The position numbers and the translations under genes are program-made. The notes beneath the pieces are model-generated. The model saw nothing but the letters and a program-made list of their open reading frames with translations, ran no database searches and was not told the DNA's origin. From Lachnospira sp. (lineage in GTDB: Bacteria; Bacillota; Clostridia; Lachnospirales; Lachnospiraceae): DNA of 64,000 bases. The DNA lies in assembly GCA_017621205.1 (NCBI GenBank), contig JAGATQ010000017.1:62001-126000 (forward strand). The letters are read 5' to 3'. This document shows, piece after piece, positions 33,804 to 42,360 of the stretch. Each line of letters begins with the position of its first letter. The stretch's first letter is position 1.

Positions 33804-34519
33804 TGGAACTTACGATTGGACACCTATATCCGGATTTGTTAAATCTATATGGCGACCGGGGGAATATCCGATGCCTCGTCAAACGGGCTAAGTGGCGTGG
33901 TATTGATGCATCTGTAAAGGAATTTCAGTTACACGACAGCATCAACTTTCATGAGTTGGATATCGTACTGCTAGGAGGTGGCTCCGACCGGGAGGAACGT
34001 CTTGTATGTGATGAATTAACTGCAATCCGGGATGATTTTAAGGAATATGTGGAACAGGACGGCGTTGTCCTTGCAATATGTGGAGGCTATCAACTGCTAG
34101 GCTCCTACTACCAGATGGGGGATGAAGTTCTTCCGGGCTTAGGGCTGGTAGATTTATATACCAAGCAGGGGGAAGAACGACTAATTGGTGATATTATTAT
34201 TCATAGTGATTTGTTTCCAATGCCAATTACCGGTTTTGAAAACCACGGCGGCCGCACTTATATTAATAATAATAAACCACTGGGCAAGGTTTATAAAGGA
34301 TTTGGTAATACGGATGCCAGAGACTACGAAGGAATTTGCTACCGCAATGTGATTGGAACATATCTTCACGGTCCTCTTCTGCCAAAAAATCCTATGCTAT
34401 GTGACTATGTATTGCAAAAGGCACTGGAACGTAAATACCAAAAACCAATTACATTAGAACAATTGGATGATACTGCTGAACAGCTTGCCAATCAATATAT
34501 ATGTGAACGGTTACATTAA
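33803..34519 (+). CDS. gatD: Lipid II isoglutaminyl synthase, glutamine amidotransferase subunit GatD
   Basis: A 238-residue CobB/CobQ-type class I glutaminase. It releases ammonia from glutamine for MurT, which amidates D-Glu to D-isoglutamine in peptidoglycan. The nucleophile Cys lies in LAICGGYQLLG (about residue 94), the His in GTYLHGPLLPKNP (about residue 189), and the first strand is typical (LTIGHLYPDLLNLYGDRGN). Length is normal. Translation is coupled to murT by TAATG. A strong terminator follows at 34641, about 120 bases downstream. In this group D-Glu amidation usually affects cell-wall cross-linking and resistance to lysozyme. Confidence 0.95.
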   Translation: MELTIGHLYPDLLNLYGDRGNIRCLVKRAKWRGIDASVKEFQLHDSINFHELDIVLLGGGSDREERLVCDELTAIRDDFKEYVEQDGVVLAICGGYQLLGSYYQMGDEVLPGLGLVDLYTKQGEERLIGDIIIHSDLFPMPITGFENHGGRTYINNNKPLGKVYKGFGNTDARDYEGICYRNVIGTYLHGPLLPKNPMLCDYVLQKALERKYQKPITLEQLDDTAEQLANQYICERLH

Positions 34520-34640
34520 AATGTGAAAAAAGTATGACTTTTTATTTTATGTTTTTTTCTTCACATGGATTTCACATATCCTCTGTAATATAACAATTGT
34601 AGAGTTTTTCATATATTTGAATCCTCTCCCCCCTCATTTT

Positions 34641-34676
34641 AGAAGGACAAGCGTGCGTTGCTTGTCCTTCTTTTTT
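34641..34676 (+). terminator. Terminator of murT-gatD
   Basis: AGAAGGACAAGC (34641-34652) pairs perfectly with GCTTGTCCTTCT (34660-34671) and runs into TTTTTT. The 206-base gap also holds a TATAAT at 34693-34698 that may be the -10 element for the next gene, with only a poor -35 (TTTTTT) 16 bases before it. Confidence 0.88.
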
Positions 34677-34725
34677 ATGGTAAAGTAATTGCTATAATAA
34701 CAGACATAAGAAGGAGAATAAGTTT

Positions 34726-35604
34726 ATGTATGAATTACATCAGGTCGGAGAAAAAAGCTATTATATTAACTGCCCTGCCAAAATAGGGATTTACTGTGTC
34801 AATGATAAGGATATCTATCTGATTGACAGTGGCAACGACAAGGATGCCGGCAAGAAGGCACGCAAAATTATAGTGGAAAAGGGCTGGCGGCTTTTAGGCA
34901 TTTTAAACACCCACTCCCATGCCGACCACATTGGAGGGAATCAGTATTTACAGCAACAGACGAAATGTAAGGTCTTTTCCAGTGGCATCGAAAGCTGCTT
35001 TACAGAGTATCCCATATTAGAGCCCTCCTTTTTATATGGCGGTTATCCCTGCAAGGATTTAAAACATAAGTTTTTGCTCGCCAAACCTAGCGAAGTAACC
35101 GATGTTTCACATAGTGATTTCCCGAAGGAAATAGAAATCATTCCGCTGAACGGCCACTCCTTTTCTATGACAGGCTTTCGCACTCCTGATGATGTTGTCT
35201 TTCTTGCCGACTGTCTTTCCAGCAAGGAAACCATCGATAAATACCAAATCAGTTTTATCTATGATGTTGCGGAATATCTCAATACGCTGGAAAGAATAAA
35301 ATCCTTAAAGGCAAAGCTGTTTGTACCTGCTCATGCACCTGTTACTGAGGATATCACAGAGCTTGCAGATTATAACATAAACAAAGTACATGAAGTCATC
35401 GGGAAGCTGTTATCGATTTGCCAGAAACCGATTTGCTTTGAACACATTCTACAACGGCTATTCTCTGATTATGGCTTAACTATGACCTTTGAGCAATATG
35501 CTCTGGTAGGAAGCACCGTTCGCTCCTATCTGTCCTTTCTAAAGGATAATGAGAAATTAGAAGCAGTTTTTGAAAATAATATGCTGCTTTGGAGAAGCAG
35601 ATAA
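34726..35604 (+). CDS. Metallo-beta-lactamase-fold hydrolase
   Basis: A 292-residue soluble protein of the MBL superfamily (glyoxalase II/lactonase-like). The metal-binding motif THSHADH is at about residues 62-68, a further His near residue 142 (PLNGHSFSM), an Asp near 162 (VFLADCLS) and a late His in VPAHAPV (about 205). The last 75 residues are helical and resemble a winged-helix-like tail seen in some MBL hydrolases. The substrate is not evident: thioesters, lactones and phosphodiesters all occur in the family. AGAAGGAG precedes the ATG. It stands between murT-gatD and buk, 139 bases from the latter, with no clear functional link. Confidence 0.85.
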   Translation: MYELHQVGEKSYYINCPAKIGIYCVNDKDIYLIDSGNDKDAGKKARKIIVEKGWRLLGILNTHSHADHIGGNQYLQQQTKCKVFSSGIESCFTEYPILEPSFLYGGYPCKDLKHKFLLAKPSEVTDVSHSDFPKEIEIIPLNGHSFSMTGFRTPDDVVFLADCLSSKETIDKYQISFIYDVAEYLNTLERIKSLKAKLFVPAHAPVTEDITELADYNINKVHEVIGKLLSICQKPICFEHILQRLFSDYGLTMTFEQYALVGSTVRSYLSFLKDNEKLEAVFENNMLLWRSR

Positions 35605-35680
35605 AGCAGGATGCAGGCAAATTTTCCCTTGATTTCATATACTAATCGTTATAAAATAATAACTAGTTATGACATAGCAT

Positions 35681-35725
35681 GCATAGGGGTTGCTGACACA
35701 CTATTTAAAACCCCATCGGCTATGC
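35681..35725 (+). promoter_or_regulatory. Hairpin next to the buk ribosome binding site
   Basis: GCATAG and GGGGTT (35681-35691) can pair with AACCCC and CTATGC (35709-35725), ending five bases before AAAGGAGG. Its place suggests a role in translation or mRNA stability. No T-run follows, so it is not a terminator. Confidence 0.35.
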
Positions 35726-35743
35726 AGCAAAAGGAGGATTATC

Positions 35744-36811
35744 ATGTCAAAGAAAATTTTAATTATCAATCCCGGTTCTACCTCTACCAAAATTGGTGTA
35801 TATGAGGATGAAACACAGGTAATGGAAGAAACTCTGCGTCACTCAACGGAAGAGATTGCAAAATATGCAACCATCTATGAGCAGAAGGATTTCCGTAAAG
35901 AGGTTATCGTCGGTGTATTAAAGGACAAGGGTGTGGAGCTTTCTTCCATTGATGTCGTTGTTGGACGCGGCGGCATGTTAAAGCCAATTTCCGGCGGTAC
36001 ATACGCAACTACACCGGAATTATTAGAGGATTTAAAGGTGGGAGTACAGGGACAACACGCCTCTAACTTAGGCGGTATTCTGGCGGCAGAGATTGCAAAA
36101 GAGATTCAGGTGCCTTCCTACATTGTAGACCCTGTTGTCGTTGACGAGTTGTCGGATGTAGCAAGACTGTCCGGTCTTCCAGAGCTTCCGCGTGTATCTA
36201 TCTTCCACGCATTGAACCAGAAGGCTGTGGCTAAGCGATATGTCAAGGAATGTGGTAAGGCATACGAGGACTTGAATTTAATCGTAGTACATATGGGCGG
36301 CGGTGTATCCGTTGGCGCACACAAAAACGGCAAAGTGGTAGATGTTGCCAATGCCCTTGACGGTGATGGTCCATTCTCACCAGAGCGTTCTGGAGGGCTT
36401 CCTTCTGGTGCTTTGATGAAACTTTGCTTTAGTGGCAAATACACACAAGCAGAGGTTGCTAAGATGATTAACGGTAATGGCGGTTTCAATGCGTATCTTG
36501 GCACAAATGATATGCGTGATGTAGTGAAACTTGCACAGGAGGGCGATGCCAAAGCCAAGCTTGTAATGGATGCTTTCCACTATCAGTTATGTAAGGAAAT
36601 CGGTGCAATGGCAGTTGTACTCGGCGGCAAAGTAGACCAGATTATCTTAACCGGAGGCATTGCATACGGCGAGGTAACCCAGAAGACTATGACAGACGCA
36701 GTCTCTTTCTTAGCTCCGGTAACAATTTATCCGGGAGAGGACGAGCTTCTTGCATTGGCACAGGGAGCACTTCGTGTTGTGAACGGGGAAGAGAAGGCTA
36801 TGAAATATTAA
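35744..36811 (+). CDS. buk: Butyrate kinase
   Basis: A 355-residue ASKHA-fold acyl kinase interconverting butyryl phosphate plus ADP and butyrate plus ATP. The acetokinase-family signature lies at the N-terminus ([16 protein letters not shown], residues about 6-21). Further motifs are [27 protein letters not shown] (phosphate and acyl site) and LTGGIAYG (adenine region). The start is fixed by AAAGGAGG; the longer open frame upstream has no support. The usual partner ptb (phosphotransbutyrylase) is not adjacent and not in this window. The butyryl-CoA operon lies about 4 kb away on the other strand. Branched-chain or propionate kinase activity cannot be excluded. A palindromic repeat (36835-36985) follows the stop by 23 bases. 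Confidence 0.93.
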   Translation: MSKKILIINPGSTSTKIGVYEDETQVMEETLRHSTEEIAKYATIYEQKDFRKEVIVGVLKDKGVELSSIDVVVGRGGMLKPISGGTYATTPELLEDLKVGVQGQHASNLGGILAAEIAKEIQVPSYIVDPVVVDELSDVARLSGLPELPRVSIFHALNQKAVAKRYVKECGKAYEDLNLIVVHMGGGVSVGAHKNGKVVDVANALDGDGPFSPERSGGLPSGALMKLCFSGKYTQAEVAKMINGNGGFNAYLGTNDMRDVVKLAQEGDAKAKLVMDAFHYQLCKEIGAMAVVLGGKVDQIILTGGIAYGEVTQKTMTDAVSFLAPVTIYPGEDELLALAQGALRVVNGEEKAMKY

Positions 36812-36834
36812 GATATTCTGTGTGCTTTAAATTC

Positions 36835-36985
36835 TAGATAATTTTGAAATAATATATTACTGATACGATAGCCATACTATTATATAAATTTACTTCGTTG
36901 TCTTTGCTTCGCAAAGTACAAAGACGTAAATTTATATAATAGTATGGCTATCTATTTAGGCAATTAATAGTTCCACAATTGCCTA
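36835..36985. repeat. Palindromic repeat, copy A
   Basis: A 151-base near-palindrome. Perfect 26-bp inner arms (36867-36892 with 36927-36952) enclose a 34-base core that starts CTTCGTTGTC and ends GTACAAAGACG, with its own TTTGC/GCAAA stem-loop. Looser outer arms (TAGATAATTTTGAAAT... and its mirrored AATTGCCTA end) extend it. It lies between the convergent ends of buk and the 2H phosphoesterase gene. Copies B (45372) and C (46965) share the core, and B also shares the outer arms. Confidence 0.85.
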
Positions 36986-37058
36986 TAGATTTCATATATA
37001 GTAAGGGAGATTGTTTTACATTAATGAAATATAATTAATCATATTACACAAAGCCTTT

Positions 37059-37580
37059 CTACAGGGAAATATATGCCAATTCTTTATAAGGCTTCGTCCT
37101 TGCCAAGCTAACAGATGTAAGCTTTCCTTCAAAGGGGACAAAGCAATTCTGCATAATTTCAAACGCACAACTCATTTCCTCTTTTGATAATGTTTTCCCA
37201 AGGGTAACGTGAGGGAACCACTGCATCGGCTGGTAATATTTGCCTATCTTTATCCCATCTATATCAATGACCGCCTGATAGACTTCCTCTGCCATCGTCT
37301 GCAAATACGCATTTAAAACAGGGGTTACATAGATGACATAGGGAAAGAATGTACCAACGGAAACAAATTGCAGCGAGCCTTGTGGTAGCTTCGTGCCTAA
37401 CTGCCCAAAGCGGGAAAGCAATGCCTCCTCATTGTTCGTCTCCATAGAGGAAATGGTTATATGGGGTGGCACACGGTTTTCTGTCATAAAGGTATTGCCT
37501 GTTTTATTGGCAATCTGATTGATATAATGGCTGAGTTGCTTGTTGGTCTGTTCATCGAAGTACGCTGAGATTAGATACAA
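37059..37580 (-). CDS. 2H phosphoesterase (2'-5' RNA ligase-like)
   Basis: A 173-residue protein with the two HxT/S motifs that define the 2H superfamily: PPHITISS (about residues 38-45) and FPHVTLGK (about 123-130). Relatives cleave or form 2'-5' linkages or cyclic phosphodiesters in RNA and nucleotides. The length and the spacing of the motifs are normal. The likely start is TTG at 37580: an in-frame stop lies just upstream, and AAAGGAG is about 12 bases before it. It is transcribed toward buk, with repeat A in the gap, and is preceded by the surface-protein terminator. Its substrate is unknown. Confidence 0.82.
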   Translation of the reverse strand: MYLISAYFDEQTNKQLSHYINQIANKTGNTFMTENRVPPHITISSMETNNEEALLSRFGQLGTKLPQGSLQFVSVGTFFPYVIYVTPVLNAYLQTMAEEVYQAVIDIDGIKIGKYYQPMQWFPHVTLGKTLSKEEMSCAFEIMQNCFVPFEGKLTSVSLARTKPYKELAYISL

Positions 37581-37637
37581 AAGGGTCTACACTCCTTTCT
37601 TTTAATAATCTTATACAGAGATATAATATAGAAAGAA

Positions 37638-37671
37638 CTCCGCCTAACCAATTTATCTTGGTTAGACGAAG
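37638..37671 (-). terminator. Hairpin after the large surface-protein gene
   Basis: CTTCGTCTAACCAA and TTGGTTAGGCGGAG (minus strand; 37658-37671 with 37638-37651) form a 14-bp stem with two wobble pairs and a 6-base loop, followed by a moderately T-rich stretch. It lies 45 bases beyond the stop. Confidence 0.65.
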
Positions 37672-37715
37672 CTCCTGCATATTATAACCTTATCTTATGA
37701 TTATTAATAATAAAA

Positions 37716-40382
37716 TCAATAGTCCTCATCATCATAGTATGATTCGATATAAATTGGATAGGATTCGACCTTATCATTATTTTTATATATGTTTAAATAA
37801 GGCATCTCTTTTCCTTCCTCTTCATTATACTCATTTTCCAGTTTCGCTTCAAAACCTTCATCCACTGTTACCGTTACCGTATCTTTTATATCAGCCCAAC
37901 TGCTATCAGAATCTATAACAAGTCCGTTCAAATAAAGCTGATATTCATAAACCCTATCTGATGTAATAGTAATATCCTTTATATATGTCTCATGACCATA
38001 AAACACATCCTCAAAATCAGTATCTTCTACAATCGTATTAATTGCCGTAAGCTTTCCGGTTTTAGGATTGTATTTACATACCTTCCACCAGTAACCTTGT
38101 CCCGTCTGTGGAACATTATAAGTTGTTAACAATTCGCTGCCGGAATAGACATCCACCTTTGCCTGCGAAGTTGTCAAATCTCCATCCTCATCATAATAAC
38201 CAGAATAATTGTGTACATAATAGTAATAAACACCATTCACAGGCTTTAAAATAGTAACTGTCTCCGGACCATTATAATCCGTTTCATCTACATCTAACAC
38301 CGTATAATCCGTATTCCCCAGACCATAGCCTTTAGATGAAAAATATACCTCGAACATGCCGTTTTTTCCATCGACTCTCGGTCCATAAATATGGCTGTCC
38401 AAATCAGCAGGCACACCATTTCCCTGACTTCCCCAAGTCAATACAAACCGGATTCCTCCACCTTTAATGGAGGTAGATATTGTCATATTTTTGTTGACTT
38501 CTTTATCTGCTTGCAGGCATATATTTTCCTTCACGGAAATATATTTCTCATCAACATCTGCTCTCTTATCCACAGTATAAAGCGTATAATAGCCGGCTTC
38601 TAAATTAGTAAAGGAATACTTACCCTCTGCATCGGTTACAACTGATTTCACTGCGTCACCAACAATATTGCCAAGATTATCCCGCAATTCTACGGTGATT
38701 CCTTCTACCCCTTTCTTATCAGCAGCATTGTTTACAATACCGGATATGCTGGCTGTATTATTATCTTCTTTTCCTGCACTTAATAATTCAATCGTCTGAT
38801 TGACAAAATCACCATATCGGGAGTTAGGGGCAATTGACTGAATGGCAGTCTTATAGTCTTCCTTTTCCAGCTTTAAACTATAATTCTGGCATATCACAGA
38901 ATCAAACTTATAAGCCCCCTCTGTATTCGTCGTAATCTTAATTGCATCACCAGAAGCAGGCACCAGGCTAACTGCTACCCCCTCAAGTGCTGCTTCATTT
39001 TCACTGGTTTTCTCATAGGCATCTACCACCTTACCGGTAATCGTTACCGGATCTAATTCGTCACTCGGATGTGCTTCCACAGTTGTTGTACCAGTACTAT
39101 AATCTACCGGAATCGTTCCTACACCTGCAATATCCGGAATATTCGCTTCCTTATCTACCTTTACCGTTGTCTCACTCGTATCACCTGTCAGTACCAGCTC
39201 TGCTTTTTCGGTGCAGGAAAGTGTAAGGTTCTGATTCGATACAAGCTTTACATCCTCAGAAGAAATGCTGGCAGTTACTGTCTCCTCAGCATTACCAGAC
39301 AACCGGACAGTACTACCGGATTTGATTGCTAACTCATTCAGCGTACCATTGTTGATAACCTTAACCTCGTCAGCTTTCTTACCATTTTCAATATTGACAT
39401 TGACGGTTGCCGTTGCGTTCTCAGTAACCTCTACCGTGGAAGGTGCCTTAACGGACACAACATTTCCAGACGATGCTTCAACATAAGAACCACCCTGTAC
39501 AAATACCTCTGTAAATTCACCTTGATTCGTAACCTTAGAACCATCACCCTTTATAATCAAGTTTGTACCACTGTAATTACCACTAGGAACCGTAATTTCA
39601 CTTCCAGAAGCAGGAGTCAATATAATCTGTGCAACAGAAGCATTATTTAAAACATCATTTAACTGTGCCTGTGTTGTAACCTCAACAGAATCCTGTACCG
39701 TAATACTACAGGTTGCAGAAACACCACTATAGCTATTCGTTGCGGTAATCGCAGCCGTACCGGCAGCTTTCGCTGTTACTTTACCAGAAGCATTGACAGA
39801 AGCGACACTATTTGATGAGCTTTTCCATGAAATGCTCTTATTCACAGCATTCCCCGGAGTTACCTGTGCATTAAGTTGTAAAACTGCTCCCTTTAACATT
39901 GTAGCACTATCAGGTGATATCGTAATACCTGTAACCTTAACAACAATTGGTGCCTGTGTTGTTGGAGGTGCAATAGTAGTCGTTGGTGCCACAGGTGTCT
40001 TACTCTTGGCTTTCGTTACTGTTACTTTAATCTTTTTGGTAATCTTTTTACCCTTCTTGTTTTTCGCCTTGGTCTTCACCGTTACTGTGGTAGAACCAAC
40101 CTTCTTACCCTGAATGACAATCTTACCTTTCTTGTAAGAAGCCTTCGCTATAGAAGGCTTCTTAGAGGTTACTGTAACCTCCTTGCTCGCCTTTTTCACG
40201 ACTTTGACAGTAGGAGTTATCTTTTTGGTCTTTCCCTTCTCCACTGTTACCTTAGATGCCACCTTTAATGACTTTACATATTTCTTGGACGCTGCAGATG
40301 CCTTAGTTGTACCCGGAACTGCTAATGTTACTGCCAGTGCCAATGCAAGAAATAACGCAGCAAACTTTCGTATTCTTCTCAT
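37716..40382 (-). CDS. Large secreted Ig-like / carboxypeptidase-regulatory-domain surface protein
   Basis: An exported protein of about 888 residues. A signal peptide (about 1-31, cleavage after KASA) is followed by a very Lys-rich Ig-like (BIG2) segment (about 32-125) and a Pro/Thr linker (TTTIAPPTTQAP). A second BIG2 domain (about 145-230), a beta-rich, possibly beta-helical region (about 235-430) and two carboxypeptidase-regulatory-like beta-sandwiches (about 450-560 and 570-660) come next. The C-terminal region starts with FVLTWGSQGNGVPADLDSHI, the pattern of DUF2135/YfaP-like domains. No sortase signal or SLH domain is seen, so cell attachment is unclear; the Lys-rich segment may bind wall polymers. 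The start at 40382 follows AAAGGATTG. It follows etfA but a hairpin separates them. Confidence 0.85.
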   Translation of the reverse strand: MRRIRKFAALFLALALAVTLAVPGTTKASAASKKYVKSLKVASKVTVEKGKTKKITPTVKVVKKASKEVTVTSKKPSIAKASYKKGKIVIQGKKVGSTTVTVKTKAKNKKGKKITKKIKVTVTKAKSKTPVAPTTTIAPPTTQAPIVVKVTGITISPDSATMLKGAVLQLNAQVTPGNAVNKSISWKSSSNSVASVNASGKVTAKAAGTAAITATNSYSGVSATCSITVQDSVEVTTQAQLNDVLNNASVAQIILTPASGSEITVPSGNYSGTNLIIKGDGSKVTNQGEFTEVFVQGGSYVEASSGNVVSVKAPSTVEVTENATATVNVNIENGKKADEVKVINNGTLNELAIKSGSTVRLSGNAEETVTASISSEDVKLVSNQNLTLSCTEKAELVLTGDTSETTVKVDKEANIPDIAGVGTIPVDYSTGTTTVEAHPSDELDPVTITGKVVDAYEKTSENEAALEGVAVSLVPASGDAIKITTNTEGAYKFDSVICQNYSLKLEKEDYKTAIQSIAPNSRYGDFVNQTIELLSAGKEDNNTASISGIVNNAADKKGVEGITVELRDNLGNIVGDAVKSVVTDAEGKYSFTNLEAGYYTLYTVDKRADVDEKYISVKENICLQADKEVNKNMTISTSIKGGGIRFVLTWGSQGNGVPADLDSHIYGPRVDGKNGMFEVYFSSKGYGLGNTDYTVLDVDETDYNGPETVTILKPVNGVYYYYVHNYSGYYDEDGDLTTSQAKVDVYSGSELLTTYNVPQTGQGYWWKVCKYNPKTGKLTAINTIVEDTDFEDVFYGHETYIKDITITSDRVYEYQLYLNGLVIDSDSSWADIKDTVTVTVDEGFEAKLENEYNEEEGKEMPYLNIYKNNDKVESYPIYIESYYDDEDY

Positions 40383-40413
40383 ATATTTCAATCCTTTCAA
40401 AACAATAACAAAA

Positions 40414-40480
40414 GGGATTAATGAGCTCTGTAGGAAAAGTGATGCATCACATCCATCCTGCCCACACAGTCATTAATCCC
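40414..40480 (-). terminator. Hairpin between etfA and the surface-protein gene
   Basis: GGGATTAATGA (40414-40424) pairs perfectly with TCATTAATCCC (40470-40480), with an inner CTGT/ACAG stem and a TGATGCATCA palindrome. On the minus strand it is followed by CTTTTGTTATTGTTTTG. It lies just past the etfA stop and so probably ends the butyryl-CoA operon. It could also be a leader of the surface-protein gene. Confidence 0.6.
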
Positions 40481-40491
40481 GCCATAAATTT

Positions 40492-41532
40492 TTACTTTCC
40501 TAGCTCTGCCTTTAATGCAGCAGTCAGCTGAGGAACAATCTTATTCAAGTCGCCAACAATACCGTAATCTGCTACATCAAAGATAGGAGCATCCTCATCC
40601 TTATTAATAGCAACGATAATGTCAGATTCCTCCATACCAGCTACGTGCTGGATTGCTCCAGAGATACCGATTGCAAAATATACATTCGGACGAACCGTCT
40701 TACCAGTCTGTCCAACCTGTAAATCCTTTGGCTTCCATCCGGAATCTACAACAGCACGGGAGCAGGAAACCTCTCCGCCAAGAACCTTAGCCAAATCCTC
40801 TAAGATTGCAAAGTTCTCAGGAGAACCAACACCACGACCACCGGAAACCAGAATCTTGGCATCCATAATATCAACCGTATTGGTTACAGACTTTACAATA
40901 TCCACAATCTCAACATACTTGTTGTCTGGTGTGAAGCCCGGATTAAATTCTTCCACATTGGCTTTCGCACCCTTGATTGGCTCAATTGCCTGCATAACTC
41001 CGGCACGAACGGTCGCCATCTGAGGACGGTTATCCGGACATGCAATGGTAGCAATGGTGTTACCACCAAATGCAGGACGTGTCATCAATAACTGATTGTG
41101 CTTCTGCTCCTGATTCGGAATCGGATTCAATGGGAAATCACCAATCTCCAATACTGTACAATCTGCGGTCAGACCGGTAGCCACACGGGCTGATACACGA
41201 GGTCCTAAGTCACGACCAATTGCAGTTGCACCAACCAGTACAATCTCCGGCTTATATTTCTTAATAACCTCGGAAAGACCATGTGCATACGGCTCTGTTC
41301 TGTAGTCCTTTAATTCTGGGTCATCCACAACGATAACCTTATCAGCACCATATTCTGCCAACTGGTCAGCCAAGCCCTTAATACCAGAACCCAAAAGAAC
41401 TGCTGTTACATCTGTGTTCAAATCACTTGCTAAGTCCTTTGCCTTGCCAAGTAACTCAAATGCAATCTTGCTAATTTCATTGTCTACCTGCTGTGCAAAG
41501 ACATAAACACCTTTATATTCTTCTAAACCCAT
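40492..41532 (-). CDS. etfA: Electron transfer flavoprotein alpha subunit
   Basis: A 346-residue EtfA. The N-terminal domain (about 1-190) and the C-terminal FAD-binding domain (ILVSGGRGVGSPENF, SRAVVDSGWKPKDLQVGQTG, YFAIGISGAIQH) are complete. Together with EtfB it carries electrons to and from the Bcd dehydrogenase, allowing flavin-based electron bifurcation between NADH, crotonyl-CoA and ferredoxin in this type of bacterium. The ATG at 41532 is preferred over the tandem GTGs just before it; its binding site (GTGGTG) is weak. It is the last gene of the operon, 26 bases after etfB, with a hairpin downstream. Confidence 0.95.
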   Translation of the reverse strand: MGLEEYKGVYVFAQQVDNEISKIAFELLGKAKDLASDLNTDVTAVLLGSGIKGLADQLAEYGADKVIVVDDPELKDYRTEPYAHGLSEVIKKYKPEIVLVGATAIGRDLGPRVSARVATGLTADCTVLEIGDFPLNPIPNQEQKHNQLLMTRPAFGGNTIATIACPDNRPQMATVRAGVMQAIEPIKGAKANVEEFNPGFTPDNKYVEIVDIVKSVTNTVDIMDAKILVSGGRGVGSPENFAILEDLAKVLGGEVSCSRAVVDSGWKPKDLQVGQTGKTVRPNVYFAIGISGAIQHVAGMEESDIIVAINKDEDAPIFDVADYGIVGDLNKIVPQLTAALKAELGK

Positions 41533-41558
41533 TTTATTCACCACTTTTCTTTCTTATA

Positions 41559-42344
41559 TTAAATGACATGTTTTGCTTTTAACTTATCCATAATGTAGCT
41601 AACTGCCTCGTCTGGAGAATCTGGAGCAACCTTCTCACCAGCTCCCTTACGAACCTTATCAGAAGCCTTTGCAATCTTAGTAGGAGAACCCTTTAAACCA
41701 AGATTGGCGTCATCTACATCCTTAAGGTCTGCTCTGCCCCATGTTGTAATCTCTGCATCATATGCATCAAAGATTCCGCCCGGAGTCATATAACGAGGCT
41801 CATTTAATTCAGCCAAAGCAGTAATTAAAACCGGCATCTTCGCTTTCACGACATGATATCTGTCCTCATACTGACGCTGTACAACAACACTGTCACCTTC
41901 AATCTTAATATCCTGCGCATAAGAAATAACAGGAATATCAAGATGCTCAGAAATCTGAGGACCTACCTGTGCGGTATCACCATCAATTGCCTGACGGCCA
42001 GTAATGATAATATCATACTCCAAGTTACGAATAGCACCAGCTAAAGTAGTAGAAGTAGCCCAGGTATCTGCACCACCCAATACTCTGTCTGTTACCAGAA
42101 TGCCCTTGTCAGCACCCATTGCCATAGCCTCACGAAGCACCTCTTCTGCCTTTGGAAGACCCATGGTTACAACAGTTACTTCAGCATCATATTCATCCTT
42201 TAATCTCAGTGCAGCCTCTAAACCAGCCTTGTCATCCGGGTTCATAATAGTAAGCATTGCACCTCTGTCTAATGTACCGTCTGGGTTAAACTTAACGCCA
42301 CCCTTAGTATCAGGTACCTGTTTTACACAAACAACAACCTTCAC
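41559..42344 (-). CDS. etfB: Electron transfer flavoprotein beta subunit
   Basis: A 261-residue EtfB with the usual start KVVVCVKQVPDTK, the adenine-nucleotide-binding stretch VTMGLPKAEEVLREAMAMGAD, and ITGRQAIDGDTAQVGPQ. It binds a second flavin in bifurcating Etf complexes and pairs with EtfA and Bcd. The start codon is GTG, with AGGAGG eight bases before it. It lies 16 bases after bcd and 26 before etfA, all in one operon. Confidence 0.95.
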   Translation of the reverse strand: MKVVVCVKQVPDTKGGVKFNPDGTLDRGAMLTIMNPDDKAGLEAALRLKDEYDAEVTVVTMGLPKAEEVLREAMAMGADKGILVTDRVLGGADTWATSTTLAGAIRNLEYDIIITGRQAIDGDTAQVGPQISEHLDIPVISYAQDIKIEGDSVVVQRQYEDRYHVVKAKMPVLITALAELNEPRYMTPGGIFDAYDAEITTWGRADLKDVDDANLGLKGSPTKIAKASDKVRKGAGEKVAPDSPDEAVSYIMDKLKAKHVI

Positions 42345-42360
42345 GATAAGTACCTCCTAT

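Noticed and set aside
40414-40480. c-di-GMP riboswitch before the surface-protein gene
   Set aside because: The conserved GEMM sequence blocks are not found in the hairpin, although c-di-GMP control of a surface protein would have been attractive; a terminator or unclassified leader fits better.
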